Source of the DNA: Orobanche coerulescens
Lineage: Eukaryota; Streptophyta; Magnoliopsida; Lamiales; Orobanchaceae
Assembly (NCBI GenBank): GCA_033398695.1
Contig: CM065804.1
Location: 14,121,001-14,185,000 of the forward strand
Direction: 5' to 3'
DNA: 64,000 nucleotides
Part shown: positions 34,740-46,916 of the stretch, piece after piece
Layout: every line of letters starts with the position of its first letter
How positions within the stretch are numbered: position 1 is the first letter of the stretch
Position numbers and translations under genes: made by a program
Notes under the pieces: model-generated
What the model saw: the letters and a program-made list of their open reading frames with translations, nothing else
The model's database searches: none
Told to the model about the DNA's origin: nothing

Positions 34740-36700
34740 AAATCCTTTCGCAACCAGTTAGTGCTTTGTTCGATACAGGGCTACACACTCATTTATATCC
34801 TTGTATTGTGTCAATCGTTTGAGCATTTCTTATTTTCATGAATGTGAGCCTTATACTGTGGGTTTACCGAGTGGAGAGAATTGTGGGGAATTTTAGAAAG
34901 TAGAAATTTTATTATGTCGATTGGAGGCAAAGATTGGCCCTCAAATCTGATTGTAGTAGAAATATAAGGAGACGATCTGATTCTCCGAGACGATTGGCTT
35001 CACCGTTATGGAGCTATTATGAACTACCGGAAGAGAAATATTTCGATGATAGCTGAAGATGGTTCCGAAATCTTATTTGAAGGATGGAGACCAGGAAGTT
35101 TAGGAAAAGTGATCAAAGCCATGAAAGCCGTCAAACTACTAAAACATGGTTGTACCGGATACTAGTGTTACGCGATGAAGAAAGAAGAAGGAAGAGTAGA
35201 GCTTTCATCTATTCCTGTTGTAAGCGAATTTCCAGACGTGTTCCCTGACGAATTTCCTGGACTACCTCCACAATGAGATGTAGAGTTTACCATCGAGCTA
35301 GAACCGGGAGCTACACCGATTTCTAAGTCACCGTATCGTATGGCACCTACCGAGATGTATGAATGGAAGAAGAAACTGGAAGAATTGCTGGACAGAGGTT
35401 ATATTCAGCCAAGTGTTTCGCCCTGGGGTGCACCAGTTCTTTTTGTTCGAAAGAAATATGGATTGCTTTGATTGTGCATTGACTACCGAGAGCTAAACAG
35501 TATGAGGATCAAGAATAAGTACACATTGCAAGGGATTGATGATTTGTTCGACCAATTGCATGGAGCGACAGTGTTTTCAAAGATCAATTTGACATCGGGA
35601 TACCTTCAGTTGAGGATTAAAGAATCTGATGTCCCGAAGTCAGCCTTCATAACTCGTTACGGGCACTATGAGTTTGTGGTGATGCCGTCTGGTCTCACTA
35701 ATGCGCCTGCTGTGTTTATGCAGTTAATGAATCGAGTATTTATATAGTATTTTGACAAATTGATAGTTGTGTTTATCGATGATATTTTGGTCTACTCTAA
35801 GAGTCCGGTAGAGCATGAGCAGCACTTACGGATCGTTTTGAACCTCTTGAGGAGGAAAGAGTTATATGATAAACTTTCAAAATGTGAATTCTGGCTAAAG
35901 TAAGTGATGTTCCTTGGTCACGTGGTATAAGTGGAAGGGGTCCGAGTAGATCCCCAGAAAGTCAAGGCAATTTTGGAATGGAAGTCTCTTAAGAATGTGA
36001 AGGAAGTCAGAAGTTTCTTAGGACTTGCTAGGTATTATCGTAGGTTCGTGGAAGGATTTTCCAAAATTACCCATCCACTTACTCGATTACTGCAGAAAAC
36101 CCAAAAGTTTGAATGGGATGAGAAGGTCAGGCCAGTTTTGACGAACTTAAGAAGAGATTGACGACGGCTCTAATTCTAATGCTGCCACAAGGAACTGGAG
36201 GATTCATAGTATACAGTGACGATTCAAATGAAGGTCTCAGTTGCGTATTGATGCAGAATGAGAAGGTGATCGCCTACGCTTCACGGCAATTGAAGCCATA
36301 TGAAGTTAATTATCCAACTCATGATTTGGAACTGACAGCTGTTGTTTTTGCCCTAAAGATATGGAGATATTATTTGTACGGAACTCACTGTCAGATCTTC
36401 ACAAATCATAAGACTCTTAAATACATCTTCAGTCAGAAAGAGTTGAACATGCGACAGAGGAGATGGCTGGAATTGATTAAAGACTATGACTTAAATATTC
36501 TTTATCATCCAGGAAAAGCGAACGTACTGATGCACTAAGACGCAAACCGATTTTTAACGATGGAATTAACTTCATCGTTAATCGAAGAAATCAAATCGAA
36601 ACAATTAGATGATCCTCTGATAATTTGGTTACGTGATTAAGTAGGCAAGGGAAAGGCCCCAGGATTTGTAATTCATGAAGATGGAGCTCTGAGATTCCAA
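34740..36700 (+). pseudogene. pol: Protease, reverse transcriptase and RNase H of the plus-strand Tekay element
   Basis: The protease site is ALFDTG (Asp codon 34772). RT spans ~35330-36160, with [17 protein letters not shown] and the catalytic [10 protein letters not shown] (about 35775-35805, both Asp kept). RNase H spans ~36190-36540 ([19 protein letters not shown]). The usual TDHKSLKY reads TNHKTLKY (Asn codon 36404), and the ADALSRK end is broken by a stop, so two catalytic acids are lost. Stops lie inside RT (for example at 35469 and 35745). A dead copy. Confidence 0.83.
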
Positions 36701-36719
36701 AGTCAACTTTGTGTTCCCG

Positions 36720-38033
36720 ATAATGATATTTTGAAGAAGACAATCGTGAAGGAAGCTCACAGTATGCCCTATTGTATTCACACATGCACCAGTAAGATGT
36801 TTAAAGATCTGAAGCAGAATTTTTGGTGGGGCAACATAAAGAACGATGTGGCAGACTATGCTTCGAAGTGTTTAACTTGTCAGCAGGTTAAGATTGAACT
36901 TCAGCGACCTGCCAGAATGCTGAAGCTGCTTCCGATTCCTGAATGGAAGTGGGAAGATATATCGATGGATTTTATCACCAATATGTCGAAGACCAGAATT
37001 GGGATGAATATGATTTGGGTGATAGTTGATCGTCTAACCAAGTCGGCTCATTTTCTAGGCATTAAGGATACATGGAGACCCTAGAGGTTGGCACGAGTAT
37101 TTATTGCAGAGATAGTCCGATTGCATGGTACACCGAAGACCATTATTTCAGATTGGGATGGTCACTTCATGTCACATTTTTGGAAAGTGGTTCATAGAGC
37201 TTTGGGAACCGAGCTGAACTTTAGCACAACTTATCATCCCCAAACTGACGGATAGTCCGAGAGAACTATTCAAATAGTAGAAGACATTTTGAGAGATTGT
37301 GCCTTAGACTGGTCGAATGATTGGGAAATTCATCTACCGTTGATTGAATTCACCTACAATAATAGTTGGCATGCTTCTCTTAAGATGACACCTTTAGAAG
37401 CATTATACGGAAGAAGATGTACATCCCCCTTATGTTGGGACGATTCGTCTGACTTAATAGGGATAGAACCAGAATTGATAGTGCAGACTCAAGAGAAGGT
37501 AGCTCTGATTCGTGAAAGGCTGTTGACTGCCCAGAGTCGGCAGAAATATTATGCAGATGTGCGCCATCGCCTTTTAGAGTTTGGAATTGGGGATCATGTA
37601 CTTCTGAAGGTTTCTCCTACCCTAGGAATTTTTCGTTTTGGGAGGAAATGAAAGTTGAGTCCGAGAAATATCGGACCATTTGAGATTCTTGAAAGAGTTG
37701 GGGAGTTGGCATACAGGTTGGCCTTGCCGCTATCGCTGAGTCATGTTCATAATGTGTTTCACGTATCTCAGTTACGGAAGTAAATACTGGAATGTCATCG
37801 ATTTCGGCGAGATCGAAGTAGTTAATGATGGCACGTTTGAGGAGAAGCCAATTAAGATACTCGAGAGTCGCGTCAAGCAATTTCGAAATAAACTCATCTC
37901 CTTGGTTAAATTTCAATGGTCACGACATGGAGTCGAAGAAGCAACTTGGGAGAATGAAGATACTATGAAGTCGAGATACCCGGAATTTTTCATCTTAAGT
38001 TTCGCAACGAAACTTCTTTTTAGAGGGAGATAA
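36720..38033 (+). pseudogene. pol: Integrase and chromodomain of the plus-strand Tekay element
   Basis: The zinc-binding part ends CLTCQQVK (~36885). The core has MDFITNM, IISDWDG (Asp kept; the following Arg is Trp) and SERTIQ after a stop in TDG*SERT. The [19 protein letters not shown] block and NVFHVSQL follow (~37670-37780). The chromodomain (~37820-38005) reads EEKPIKILESRVKQ, KFQWSRHGVEEATWENED, the type found at the end of Tekay integrases, where it is thought to steer insertion to heterochromatin. Stops at 37081, 37253 and 37649 plus a frame change near 37780 make it a pseudogene. The last codon abuts the purine tract. Confidence 0.83.
38018..38033 (+). other. Polypurine tract of the plus-strand Tekay element
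   Basis: TTTTAGAGGGAGATAA lies immediately before the 3' LTR start TGTAACATCC at 38034. Confidence 0.75.
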
Positions 38034-38196
38034 TGTAACATCCGAATATTTGATATGTATTTTATCTATATTTGAACCTTGCGACATTGCGTATGTCGTA
38101 TTATTAATCCGTGTATGATCTTCCGTATTTCATAGTCCGGTATTGGCGACTATACGATTCCATTAATGTTAATGCATGCGTGTACTTACACGTAAT

Positions 38197-38620
38197 TAGC
38201 TCACGCTAAACAGTGAGTGTAGCATACGCTAAAATGTGTAAATAGCACACGCTAAAAGTTGACACTTAACGTACGCTATGTGTGGTCAACATGATTGAGA
38301 CAAGGGTGGTAGGTGACATCAGATCACGGATATTGGATAGGGACATGTCGGGATGAACCTGGATGGCTTTTGGTAAAGTTGAGTCAGCGGTGCTTAACGC
38401 ACGCTGTGAGAGAAATGTTAGCGCACGCTAAGTCGAGTACAGTGAGGTCAGTTAGCTTCGTAAAGTCATTAGCGCACGCTATGAAAGGGTGTTATCGTAC
38501 GCTAACTGTTGTATTTAATGTACACAAAGGCTATTTAACGTACGTAAGGCCAAGGACAGAAAGAGACAGTGGACTGTGAGCTCGTTAGCGCACGCTAATA
38601 TGACATAGCGCACGCTAAGG
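38197..38620. promoter_or_regulatory. Palindrome array TTAGCGCACGCTAA upstream of the 3' LTR TATA box
   Basis: Motifs start at 38197, 38220, 38243 and 38267 (steps 23, 23, 24). Further copies follow around 38400-38620, the last ending about 10 bp before TATAAATAG (38630-38638). Several carry CpG-decay changes such as TAGCATACGCTA. Confidence 0.82.
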
Positions 38621-38629
38621 GTCATTTCT

Positions 38630-38638
38630 TATAAATAG
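38630..38638 (+). promoter_or_regulatory. TATA box of the Tekay 3' LTR, unit 1
   Basis: TATAAATAGGACATTACC. Counterparts: unit 2 is mutated to TAAAAATAGGAC (~43694), unit 3 has TATAAATAGAAC (~45513), unit 4 has TATAAATAGAAC (~58089). Confidence 0.75.
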
Positions 38639-38782
38639 GACATTACCTCCATTTCATTTATCACTTTACCCTTCGTACCATTTCCGACTTCTATGACTTG
38701 GAGAGTTACTCTCACGAATTTAACCCCTCATATCAGCCTATGAATGTGATTGTTGAAGACGAGGAGCGTTGGAGATTAGCGT

Positions 38783-40047
38783 CATTGTGGGAAAATCCTC
38801 ACAATATGCCGCAAGTGCACGGTGTCAACAAGTAATAAAGTGATAAGTAAAGTATCGTTCCCTCGAGGACTGATTTCACTAAGTACCAAAATATAGTCAA
38901 CTCACAATTTTATTTGAAGAACAATTATATGGAGTTTATACCTAAACTAATAAATAATAATACTAATAATAATAATAATACTAATAAGGACGTAGGATTA
39001 TGATTTTCACCTCAAACAATCAGGAATGATATTTATTCAATTCAATTCACTTTTATTCAATTGATTGTAAGCCAGGAATTCCTAAATTATTCTAAAGCCT
39101 TTCCCAAGGTCGATAGAAAATACTACGAATTATTAACTCGATATATCCCTATTCGAATTAGATAATTAATAGCTAAAACAGTTCAAGAATTCCCACAATA
39201 ACAGGCTTCACAATTCGCATGAGTATATGCCTATCTCACGAAAATTATGATTCGTCTCACAAGAACTATGCCTAAATTTCATCTCCCGAATCCATAAAGA
39301 CATTCAAAACAAATTAACTGTTGGCCAGAAAATTAAAAAGCATTATGAACAGTAAGAAGAATCCAATTCAATAGAATAACGAGTAACTCAAAATAATAAA
39401 AAAAAATCAAACCGTCATGAAATCGGCTACAATCAAAATCCTACTCGAATAGATCTAGGTACTAAGATGCAGAAAAACCGTAGGGATCCGTGGTCTTGTC
39501 GTCGCCCCACAAATCTCCTCCTTGTGTTCTTCGCCCTAGCTCTCGATCCACCTCCGAGTTTCTCCCTATCGATCCCCCCCGATTCAGCCCTTCAATGCTT
39601 ATTTATATCAGTCCTCAGCCTCCACAACGCGTTCGTGTAATTGGGTCGAGAACAGGCTCCAAAACGGCCCAGAAACGCGGAATATTCAGCAAAACCGCCC
39701 GGTGGGCCGCGGCTCACTTAATCTGTGCCGCGGCCCCTATCCTTCAGTGCCTGTTGCCTGGGCGCCTTTTTCCTCCTGTGCCACGGCTCACTTGGTGTGT
39801 GGCGCGGCACACAGTACAGTGTGCACAGCGTTCGCTGGTTGTCTTCGTGTGCCGCGGCTCACTTGGTTTGTGCCGCGGCTCATGACCAAAAACTGCTGTT
39901 TTCGCCCGTTTTTCATCATTTTGGCTTCCGGACTCCGATTTCCTGCAAAACACATAAGAATAGTGCATTAAAAGCTCATTTATGCTGAATTAGGCTCAAG
40001 ATGGACATAAAATAATGATATAAAAGTGCATAAATATACGCCTAACA
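38783..40047 (-). mobile_element. Solo Athila-like LTR
   Basis: It matches the LTR at 3867-5182, from (TG)TTGTGGGAAAATCC with the first two bases changed to ACGCCTAACA, 1265 bp, with no internal region. It carries CCGCGG palindromes from about 39702 to 39885. The right flank is CGTTC and the left flank ends CGT, consistent with a decayed 5-bp duplication. Solo LTRs form by recombination between the two LTRs of one element. Confidence 0.82.
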
Positions 40048-40391
40048 CGTTCAAGCATCCGGTGTTGAGTTCTACCAAGTGTTTTGTCGTTTTCTTCCGT
40101 ATTAGGGTATGTGATGCTTTACAACCTAGAATTAATGTTCTTAGTGATGATTATGAGCATGCTACTGAGGTTATTGAGCTTAGTCTGAGCATTATGAATC
40201 GAACAACAAGTTTAGGAAGATTGGATTGGTTAAACTTAGATTTTTCATCGGAAATAGTTGAACCGTGATTATGTCTATCATAAGGATGTAATTTTCGAAG
40301 ATTTTAACCTGCCTTGATGATGTTTTCTTGATGATTACATGATGGAGATGATGATTTCGTGATTAGTATGTGACGAGCGAAGTTCAACATC

Positions 40392-40820
40392 TACATGACC
40401 GGGTGTGGGGCATCATACGCGACCAGGTGCCGAATGTTCCCTCTGACGCTGGACGACCTTGCCCACAGGTGGTACGCCTCATTTCCGCCTCGATCCATCG
40501 GTTCCTTTAATCAATTAGCGAACGACTTCACAGCGCACTTCGCCACGAGGGTCGCTCGGCCAGAAGGTCCCCGTCGCATGATGCAGATCAGGCAAGGGGA
40601 AGAAGAGTCCAACTCAGACTACATCGACCGGGTATATGAGATCATCCTCAACGGCGAGCCCGTAAGTGATGAGATCGCCCTATACTTGGTCCTAGGAGGA
40701 TTCCATGGTCTTTCGCCTATGTTCAGGCATCTTACGAAGGACCAACCCTCAACCTACGCGATCTTCCGCACTAAAGCCGCGGACTTTCTGGCCAGGCAAA
40801 GGTTTCTTCTTAGCCTATGA
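40392..40820 (+). pseudogene. gag: gag fragment of the second Tat element
   Basis: The frame contains CRMFPLTLDDLAHRWYASFP and later QIRQGEEESNSDYIDRVYE and LVLGGFHGLS, a retrotransposon gag core of Tat type. It covers the part of gag that is missing from the 18652 element. Both ends are cut: the start at the 40381 junction, the end at a stop (40818) before the knuckle region. It would build the particle shell if complete. Confidence 0.75.
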
Positions 40821-41713
40821 GCAGCGCGATCGGCACCCGAACGACAATCTCCACTCTTCCAGCCCGATCGTCGATATCAAGCAACATCATCAAAACCGGA
40901 GGACTCGTTCGCCATCTATAGTTCACCATCTGACATGATGGACTAAGGCACGAGATCGCCTCCACCACACAACGTACACCGTCGAAGGTCGGCACTTAAC
41001 ATGATGATCCGAGGTGAAAGAGTACAGCCATGGTCCTGGTAGTCGATCGAACCGGCTGCTTCGGCCATGCAAGGTCCCTTTGGGCCAAGAGCGCCCGCCC
41101 TTCGTTTAAATACGAGGCTGGCGTAGTCTGAGGGCCCTCCAAAATCAATCAGTAGACACGATCGCCCGCCCTCAAAGGTTCATCATTTAACATGGTGAAC
41201 CCGGACAAGGCGACGTGTCACTACCCCCATCTCAACGTACACCGTCGAGGTTCGCCATCTCCATGGCGGGCCGAGGTGGAAGCAGAGCTAACAAGCCGTG
41301 AAAGTGGAGTTGATTAATCCAACGACGCCCCGTGCAAGGACTCCTCTAGACCAAGACCGCACGCCCTTCGTTTAAATACGAGGCGAGGCGCAGCCTAACA
41401 GAGGACCCTCACAATAAAATGAGTCACGAGACAGACAATGTCGCTCGCGCACAAGACATGGTCATGGAGTCGGTCCATCGAACTCCGCGACTGTGCACGA
41501 TTCCTCAAACGATGAAACCATCAAGCTTCTAAGGGGGATCGGCCAAAATTGTTTGTTGCAGGTACAAGACCGAAGATAGCTAGCCAATCGACCAGATCGC
41601 CCAAGTCCGAAACCAAAGTCAGCTCAACGGATCGCCGGTCCTCATCCTACACGATCGCCAGCAAGAACCACCTCGCCCCATGTCTTCAACATCGGAGCAA
41701 GATGGGGGGCAAT
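40821..41713 (+). repeat. Tat spacer repeats of the deleted element
   Basis: No gene. Related to 23330-23870, with TTCGTTTAAATACGAGG blocks at 41101 and 41367. It ends in a purine tract (GGAGCAAGATGGGGGGCAAT, 41694-41713) before the LTR. Confidence 0.65.
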
Positions 41714-42691
41714 TGTTGTGTCGAGAATTATACGCCTCGACCGGCGATCGCCTTAGAGATCGGGCGACCTAGGCAGGGCCCAGCAGCCAAGGCAGAACTG
41801 CCGACCGAAGGTCCCAGGATAAGTCCCGGTGCCGAGTGATCGACATCTAAGGCGATCGTTTCTCGGTACTTGCCGATCGACCCCTGGTGACCGATCGATG
41901 CCGACCTCTGGTGATCGACCGAGTAGCGACCTCCTCATGCCACGCGAAGCCGATGATCGTCCAGTCGGCAAGGGCCGAAGCTCGGGACAAGACCCACATG
42001 CAGATCCGGAAAAGGCGCTGCAGCACATGGAGCGTTGACCACACCACAAGATCTTTCCACCAACCGATAGCCCGCCGAAAGGTGTCGGTGGGACCTCCCG
42101 TGACAAAGAACTTAGGACGATTCGGCTCCACATTGATCGCACACCGGTTGCCAGCAGCCGCAAGCTTTTGCAGACAACCTATGTGACATAAAGACGATCG
42201 CCCTTTATTATATTGCACAAAAGGCGATTGCCCGCCAGTAAGCAAGGCATCCCAGCTCCTATAAATAGAAGGCTGCCTGCACTTGGAAAAAGATCTGATT
42301 TTTTCCTCTCCAAACTCAGATTCTCGGCTTCTTAACAAGCTCAACCCATAACTTGGCTTTCCTACTCTTGGCAACAGCTATCTCTCGGTCCCTTCTTCTC
42401 TCTCAGCATCTCCTACACGGAAGACGATCGGCGGAGAGCAAGAACACCAAAGCTTCGCTCAAGAGCTGGATAAATAGGATCTTTTACACTCATTGTATTT
42501 AGATTCTCATATTAATACTTGTATCCACGAATATTTGTATTAATAACATCTCACGAGAGCATTCAAGCCCGGTCCTAACAAACCCGGCAAATCTTGTGTT
42601 ATTCACACCCCCACAGAAGTGCTCTCGCAATTTGCTGTTGCTCGGCCATTCCAGCAATATCTATCTTCGGATAATATTTTGGGCAACAACA
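41714..42691 (+). repeat. LTR of the deleted Tat element
   Basis: From TGTTGTGTCGAG to GGGCAACAACA, 978 bp. It has CGATCG motifs at 41853, 41874 and 41892 and TATAAATAG at 42260-42268. Clearly related to but diverged from 27493-28392. Confidence 0.8.
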
Positions 42692-43531
42692 GATCCTTCA
42701 TTTCGCAAGTAGTACATTATTCGTTTGACATAGTGTGCTTTAAGTAAATAACCGGGAATTGGCCGTACGATAATAACTAGTTTAGTCGCTTGTCGGAACG
42801 TTTAACATGTTCGTGCGATAGCCTTGTTACTTAAGTTGAGTTTATCATTATTTCCTTTTGTGTAAGGTTCGAGGTTTGCGAATGGTTGATCGAAGGAGCA
42901 GCCTTCGAGTCTGTTGAAGTCGTTGAAGTATTTATTTCTTGCCATCTTCTAAGGCAAGTGCTTTAATTATGTTTATCCGGGTTGATGTCGGTTATGTTGT
43001 TATGTGTCGTACATGTGTATTGTGATAGATTTTGTCCACCATGCGTTGGTCCGACAGGATCATCATGGGAATCTATAGCTGTGTGCGCTGGATCGTTGGA
43101 CGGGTACTTCCACCATGTGTTGGTCCCATAGGATCATCATGGGAATCTATGATGTGTGCGCTGGATCGATGGAATACCACGAGTATATTGAGATTTATAC
43201 GTTGTATTGTGCATTGTATTGTTATTGTTTCTCATTGGGGAAACTTATTCTTATCATTGTTGATATTATTGATGTTATTGTTCAGGGGTCGCTGAATAAA
43301 TCATTGTTGTGTAATTATCGTACTTGTACTAGCATCGTTGTGCTAACCCCTTCGGGGGTGAATATTTATTTTATGTTCAGGATCCAGGAGGGCGGGGAAA
43401 CAACCACTAGAGTTGCATGATGACGAGGGTGCAGAGTGATGTTTGTGGCCGGGAGAGTTTGTTTGTTGTGTTTTGTTTTAATAAAGTACTCGAGTACGTT
43501 GTTGATGTTGGTTGTATTTGATGCTTCGTAA

Positions 43532-45343
43532 AGTGAGGTCACTTAGCTTCGTAAAGTCATTAGCGCACGCTATGAAAGGGTGTTAGCATACACTAGCTAT
43601 TGTATTTAACGTATGTAAAGGCTATTTAACGTATGTAAGGCCGAGGACAGAAAGAGGCAGTGGACTGTGAGCTCGTTAGCGCATGCTAAGGGTCATTTCC
43701 TAAAAATAGGACATTACCGCCATTTCATTACTCACTTTACCCTTCGTCCCATTTCCGACTTCTACGACTTGGAGAGTTACTCTCACAAATTTAACCCCTC
43801 ATATCAGCCTCTCAATGTGATTGTTGACGACGAGGAGCGTTGGAGATTAGTGTTCAAGCATCCGGTGTTGAGTTCTACCAAGTATTTTGTCTTTTCCTTC
43901 TGTATTAGGGTATGTGATGCTTTACCAACCTAGAATTCATGTTCTTAGTGATGATTATGAGCATGCTACTGAGGTTATTAACCATAGTCTGAGCATTATG
44001 AATCGAACAACAAGTTTAGGAAGATTGGATTGGTTAAACTTAGATTTTCGTCGGAAATAGTTGAATCGTGATTATGTCTATCATAAGGATGTGATTTTCA
44101 AAGATTTTAACCTGCCTTGATGATGATTTCGTGATTAGTATATGATGAGCGAATTATGTATGTTATCACCTAGACTAGGTGAATTCAAGATGATGAACGT
44201 AGGGATCATTCTTCGAGTATAATCCAGGGTTTGTAAAGATTGTTCGGATTGATAATCTTCACATGAATGGTTAGAACGGTATAATCATGTTGTAACAATC
44301 GTGATGAATGTAGAACTTAGATTAGATGAATTTACTTGCGGAATAATCATAAGTGGGAGTAACTTAGAATTCGGTTGAACGAACTTGCACTGTTATGAAT
44401 TCGTCTAGATAACTGATACATGTATTAGGAATTGATGGACAAATTTGGAAGTAAATTGTAACAATTTGAATGTGCTGGAAAACCCGCAGACATCAACGTG
44501 TTATCCCTGTTACGATCCTTCGTTTCGCAAGTAGTATGGTATTCGTTTGGCTTAGTGTGCTTTAAGTAATTAACCGGGAATCGGACGTATGATAATAACT
44601 AGTTCGGTCGCTTGTCGGAATGTTTAACATGTTCGTGTGATAGCCTTGTTACTTAAGTTGAGTTTGTCGTTATTTCCTTTTGTGTAAGGTCCGAGGTTTG
44701 CGAACAGTTAATTGAAGGAGCGGCCTTCGAGTCTATTGAATTCGTTGAAGTATTTATTTCATGCCATCTTCTAAGGCAAGTACTTTAATTATGTTTATCC
44801 GTGTTGATGTTGGTTATGTTTTTATGTGTCGTACATGTGTATTGTGATTGTTTTGTCCACCATGTGTTGGTCCGACGAAATCATCATGGGAATCTATAGC
44901 TGTGTGCGCTGGATCTTTGGACGGGTACTTCCACCATGTGTTGGTCCGATGGGATCATCATGGGAATCTATGGTGTGTGCGCTGGATTGTTGGAATACCA
45001 CGAGTATGTTGAGATTAATACATTGTGTTGTGCATTATCTTGTTATTGTTTCTCATTGGGGAAACTTATTCTTATCATTGTTGATGTTATTGTTCAGGGG
45101 TCGCTGAATAAATCACTGTTGTGTAATTATCATACTTGTACTAGCATCGTTGTCCCAATCCCTTCGGGGGTGAATATTTGTTTTATGTTCAGGATCTAGA
45201 AGGACGGGGAAACAACCACTAGAGCTGCATGATGACGAGGGTGCAGAGTGATGTTTGTGGCCGGGAGAGTTTGTTTGTTGTGTTTTGTTTTAATAAAGTA
45301 CTCGAGTACGTTGTTGTTGTTGGTTGTATTTGATGCTTTGTAA
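43532..45343 (+). repeat. LTR tandem unit 2
   Basis: 1812 bp, uninterrupted. Palindromes at about 43558-43690. The TATA box is mutated (TAAAAATAGG). AG|GCAAGTG at 42951-42960 belongs to the end of unit 1; this unit's own site is at 44776, and its TTCAG ends at 45192. Confidence 0.82.
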
Positions 45344-46916
45344 AGTGAGGTCAGTTAGCTTCGTAAAGTCATTAGCGCATGCTATGAAAAGTGTGTTAGC
45401 ATACGCTAGCTATTGTATTTAATGTATGTAAAGGATATTTAACGTACGTAAGGCCGAGGACAGAAAGAGGCAGTGGACTGTGAGCTCGTTAGCGCACGCT
45501 AAGGATCATTTCCTATAAATAGAACATTACCTCCATTTCATTACTCACTTTACCCTTCGTCCCATTTCCGACTTCTACGACTTGGAGAGTTACTCTCACG
45601 AATTTAGCCGCTCATATCAGTCTCTGAATGTGATTGTTGAAGACGAGGATCATTGGAGATTAGCGTTCAAGCATCCGATGTTGAGTTCTACCAAGTGTTT
45701 TGTCGTTTCCTTCCGTAATAGGGTATGTGATGCTTTACCAACCTAGAATTCATGTTCTAAGTGATGATTATGAGCATGCTACTGAGGTTATTGACCTTAG
45801 TCTAAGCATTATGAATCGAACAACAAGTTTAGGAAGATTGGATTGGTTAAACTTAGATTTTTCGTCGGAAATAGTTGAACCGTGATTATGTCTATCATAA
45901 GGATGTGATTTTCAAAGATTTTAACCTGCCTTGATGATGATTTTGTGATGATTACATGATGGAGATGATGATTTCGTGATTAGTATATGATGAGCGAATT
46001 ATGTATGTTATCACCCAGACTAGGTAAATTCAAGATGATGAACGTAAGGATCATTCTTCGAGTATAATCCAGGGTTTGTAAAGATTCTTCGGATTGATAA
46101 TCTTCACATGAATGGTTAGAACGGTATAATCATATTGTAACAATCGTGATGAATGTGGATCTTAGATTAGATGAATTTACTTGCGGAAGAATTATAAGTG
46201 GGAGTAACTTAGAATTCGGTTGAACGAACTTGCACTGTTATGAATTCGTCTAGATAACCGATACATGTATTAGGAATTGATGGACAGATTTGGAAGTAAA
46301 TTGTAACGATTTGAATGTGATGGAAAACCCATAGACATCAACGTGTTATCCCTGTTACGATCCTTCATTTCGCAAGTAGTATGGTATTCGTTTGACGTAG
46401 TGTGCTTTAAGTAATTAACCGGGAATCAGCCATATGATAATAACTAGTTCGGTCGCTTGTCGGAACATTTAATATGTTCGTGCAATAGCCTTGTTATGTA
46501 AGTTGAGTTTTTCGTTATTTCCTTTTGTGTAAGGTTCGAGGTTTGCAAATAGTTGATCGAAGGAGCGGCCTTTGAGTCTATTGGAGTCGTTGAAGTATTT
46601 ATTTCTTGCCATCTTCTAAGGCAAGTACTTTAATTATGTTTATCAGTTTTGATGTTGGTTATGTTGTTATGTGTCGTACATGTGTATTGTGATTGTTTTA
46701 TCCACCATGCGTTAGTCCGAAGGGATCATCATGGGAATCTATAGCTGTGTGCGCTGGATCGTTGGACGAGTAGTTCAACCATGTGTTGGTCTGACGGTAT
46801 CATCATGGGAATCTATGGTGTGTGCGCTGGATCATTGGAATACCACGAGTATGTTGAGATTAATAAATTGTGTTATGCATTGTCTTATTATTGTCTCATT
46901 GGGGAAACTTATTCTT

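Larger units (their letters stand above)
40381..42691 (+). mobile_element. Deleted Tat element: gag piece, spacer repeats and 3' LTR
   Basis: Order is gag fragment (40392-40820), spacer with two ~267-bp units (41101, 41367) like 23206-23870, purine tract, LTR 41714-42691. The pol gene and the antisense gene present in the 18652-28392 element are both absent. The host LTR sequence that should lie at the junction (~355 bp) is missing, so the piece was probably trapped by a deletion or repair event rather than inserted cleanly. Confidence 0.78.
38441..43531 (+). repeat. LTR tandem unit 1 (with two insertions)
   Basis: From AGTGAGGTCAGTTAGC to TTTGATGCTTCGTAA. It is interrupted by a solo Athila-like LTR (38783-40047) and by a Tat fragment (40381-42691) that replaces ~355 bp of the unit, compared with unit 2. 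Confidence 0.8.

Noticed and set aside
43032..43420. ORFs repeated in each Tekay LTR unit (MGIYSCVRWIVGR-type)
   Set aside because: They follow from tandem LTR sequence, are open in several frames at once, lack domains, and differ between units by frameshifts.
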